This document shows positions 12,671 through 14,674 of a stretch of DNA of 14,674 nucleotides, in pieces. The position numbers were made by a program, and so were the translations under genes. The notes beneath the pieces are model-generated. The model saw only the letters and a program-made list of their open reading frames with translations, was not told the DNA's origin and ran no database searches. The stretch's first letter is position 1, and each line of letters starts with the position of its first letter. Source of the stretch: an uncultured Erysipelotrichaceae bacterium (GTDB lineage: Bacteria; Bacillota_I; Bacilli_A; Erysipelotrichales; Erysipelotrichaceae); NCBI GenBank assembly GCA_947385085.1, contig CANDJN010000044.1:1-14674 (forward strand), in the 5' to 3' direction.

Positions 12671-14674
12671 TTATGAATGTGATGAATTGGTTATCGCTGC
12701 CTGTGCTGCCGCAAGTCGAGCAATCGGTACGCGGAATGGTGAACAGGATACATAGCTTAAGCCCAGCTTATCACAGAATGCGATAGATGCAGGATCGCCG
12801 CCATGTTCACCACAAATGCCCAGTTTAATTTCAGGGCGGGTTTTTCTTCCCAGGGTCGCTGCCATTTCCACCAGCTTACCAACGCCATGCTGATCCAATC
12901 TCGCAAACGGATCATTCTCATAGATTTTGGCGCTGGCATATTCCGGCAGGAATTTTCCGGCATCGTCACGTGAGAAGCCGAAAGTTAACTGTGTTAAATC
13001 GTTAGTACCAAAGGAGAAGAATTCTGCCTCAGCCGCAATTTCATCAGCCAATAGAGCAGCTCTAGGTACCTCGATCATCGTACCGACATGGTAATGCATC
13101 GTAATGCCTTCTTCAGCCAAAATGCGATCTGCAGTATCGGTAACGATCTTCTTAACATATTTTAATTCAGCCAAATCACCGATCAGCGGTAACATGATCT
13201 CCGGCTCTACATTCCAATCGGTATGCTTTTTATTCGTAGCGATTGCTGCCTTGATGACAGCTGCTGTCTGCATCTTTGCAATACCGCTGTTGGAAACGGC
13301 CAAACGTGATCCACGATGTCCCATCATCGGGTTTACCTCATGAAGATCAGCGATAACCTGCTCAATCTCTGCTACGGAAATATTCATTTCCTCACTCATT
13401 GTTCTAATATCTTCCGCATTGGTTGGTACAAATTCATGCAATGGCGGATCCAAGTAACGGATGGTCACCGGTCTGCCTTCCATTGCCTCATAGATACCTT
13501 CAAAGTCCTTCTGCTGCATCGGTTCCAATTTATCCAACGCCTGCTTCATTTGATCATCATTTTTAGCCAAAATCATCTGACGAATGGCTTTGATTTTATC
13601 ACCTTCAAAGAACATATGCTCGGTACGTACCAAGCCGATACCCTCAGCGCCGAATTTCACTGCCTGAGCCGCATCCTTCGGTGTATCTGCATTGGTGCGA
13701 ATCTTTAGGTTTCTGCGTGCGTCCGCCCAAGTCATGAAACGCTCAAAATCACCGGAAATCTCTGCGGGAACGGTTTTAATGGCTTCACCGTAAACATTAC
13801 CGGTAGAGCCGTCAATGGAAATCCAATCGCCACGATGATAGTCCTTGCCGCCAACACTGAAATAGCCTTCCTCATCATGCATCACAATATCACCGGCACC
13901 GGATACGCAGCATGCGCCCATACCGCGAGCTACGACTGCCGCATGAGAAGTCATACCGCCGCGTACGGTTAAAATACCTTGTGATACTGCCATACCTTCG
14001 ATATCCTCAGGAGAGGTCTCTAAACGTACTAAGATGACTTTTTTGCCTTCTGCTGCTTCCTTTTTCGCTTCATCAGCAGAGAATACGATCTGTCCGCTGC
14101 CTGCGCCCGGAGAAGCCGGAAGCGCATTGGTAATCACCTGTGCGGCTTTCAAGGCAGTAGGGTCAAACATCGGATGAAGTAAGGAATCCAACTGCTGCGG
14201 TTCCACCATCATCAATGCTTCATCGGTTGTGATTAAGCCTTCATCTACCATATCACAAGCAACCTTCAAGGCTGCCTGTGCCGTACGCTTGCCATTTCTT
14301 GTCTGCAGCATAAACAATTTGCCGTTTTCAATTGTAAATTCCATATCCTGCATATTCTTGTAATGCTTTTCCAGCTTGCTGCAAATATCTACGAACTGTT
14401 CATAAGCACTTGGAGAAACTTCCTTTAATTGATCAATTTTCTTCGGAGTACGCACACCGGCAACAACATCCTCGCCTTGTGCATTCATCAAGAACTCACC
14501 GTACAGCTTATTTTCACCGGTTGCCGGATTACGGGTAAATGCAACGCCGGTACCACAGTCTTCACCCATGTTGCCGAACACCATCATCTGTACATTGACA
14601 GCTGTGCCCCAACTGGATGGAATATCGTTCATCTTGCGATAATAAATAGCACGCTCATTGTTCCAAGATTTGAA
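12671..14674 (-). CDS. ppdK: Pyruvate, phosphate dikinase, 3' part
   Basis: Interconverts pyruvate, ATP and phosphate with PEP, AMP and pyrophosphate, as part of pyrophosphate-linked glycolysis in anaerobes. The visible 667 residues (of about 875) begin mid-protein with 'FKSWNNERAIYYRKMNDIPSSWGTAVNVQMMVFGNMG', which continues in frame to the right window edge. They contain the end of the ATP-grasp domain ('GVAFTRNPATGENKLYGE...AQGEDVVAG'), the central phosphohistidine domain 'GGMTSHAAVVARGMGACCVSG' (swinging His codon at 13945-13943), and the PEP/pyruvate barrel with 'GIGLVRTEHMFF', 'RYLDPPLHEFVP', 'GTNDLTQ' and 'GICGEHGGDP' (the family's active-site Cys, 47 residues from the end). No frameshift is visible. 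The N-terminal nucleotide-binding part and the promoter lie outside the window. Confidence 0.97.
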   Translation of the reverse strand, partial: FKSWNNERAIYYRKMNDIPSSWGTAVNVQMMVFGNMGEDCGTGVAFTRNPATGENKLYGEFLMNAQGEDVVAGVRTPKKIDQLKEVSPSAYEQFVDICSKLEKHYKNMQDMEFTIENGKLFMLQTRNGKRTAQAALKVACDMVDEGLITTDEALMMVEPQQLDSLLHPMFDPTALKAAQVITNALPASPGAGSGQIVFSADEAKKEAAEGKKVILVRLETSPEDIEGMAVSQGILTVRGGMTSHAAVVARGMGACCVSGAGDIVMHDEEGYFSVGGKDYHRGDWISIDGSTGNVYGEAIKTVPAEISGDFERFMTWADARRNLKIRTNADTPKDAAQAVKFGAEGIGLVRTEHMFFEGDKIKAIRQMILAKNDDQMKQALDKLEPMQQKDFEGIYEAMEGRPVTIRYLDPPLHEFVPTNAEDIRTMSEEMNISVAEIEQVIADLHEVNPMMGHRGSRLAVSNSGIAKMQTAAVIKAAIATNKKHTDWNVEPEIMLPLIGDLAELKYVKKIVTDTADRILAEEGITMHYHVGTMIEVPRAALLADEIAAEAEFFSFGTNDLTQLTFGFSRDDAGKFLPEYASAKIYENDPFARLDQHGVGKLVEMAATLGRKTRPEIKLGICGEHGGDPASIAFCDKLGLSYVSCSPFRVPIARLAAAQAAITNSSHS

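Noticed and set aside
1..14674. CRISPR arrays, tRNA or rRNA genes, phage or conjugative modules.
   Set aside because: No regularly spaced repeats, cloverleaf-like sequences, rRNA segments or mobility genes were seen anywhere in the window.

Overview
The window comes from a spore-forming, low-GC Bacillota. The evidence is a pro-sigma-E gene next to its SpoIIGA protease gene, a SleC-type spore cortex-lytic enzyme, a Coat-F family protein with its usual small partner, a long-form hibernation factor and strong AGGAGG ribosome sites. The style (many short single transcription units and this gene mix) suggests an Erysipelotrichia member, perhaps near [Clostridium] innocuum. That placement is an inference and needs a homology search. 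Every supported gene lies on the minus strand, so transcription runs from high to low coordinates.

Layout in transcription order. At the right edge lies the 3' three quarters of ppdK (pyruvate, phosphate dikinase), closed by a strong terminator. Next is a two-gene spore-coat unit (63-aa partner and Coat-F protein) with its own terminator, then an unrecognised helical 152-aa protein whose terminator begins inside its last codons. A SleC-like lytic enzyme with four peptidoglycan-binding repeats follows; it has a possible sigma-G promoter and apparently an AUC start codon. A zinc-dependent phospholipase C-like protein overlaps an M19 membrane dipeptidase. A 67-aa two-helix membrane protein is followed by a perfect 15-bp inverted repeat and a sparse intergenic stretch with no gene. 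Then come an 860-aa Tet(M)/EF-G-like GTPase fused to a Rae1/YacP-type NYN nuclease domain, a 464-aa uncharacterised protein, hpf, spoIIGA-sigE, and the 5' end of a GNAT acetyltransferase running off the left edge.

Functional themes. Sporulation dominates: early mother-cell sigma activation (spoIIGA-sigE, with a Spo0A box over its -35 region), coat proteins, and a cortex hydrolase for germination. Ribosome-directed stress biology is the second theme: hpf silences ribosomes, and the GTPase-Rae1 fusion looks like a factor that enters the A site and may cut mRNA there.

The most interesting object is the GTPase-nuclease fusion. Next are the AUC start of the SleC-like gene and the spoIIGA promoter with a 21-bp spacer, a 0A box over the -35, and further 0A-like boxes buried in the hpf terminator. 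Several gene starts are revised here from ribosome-site positions, and a partial GNAT gene is recovered at the left edge.
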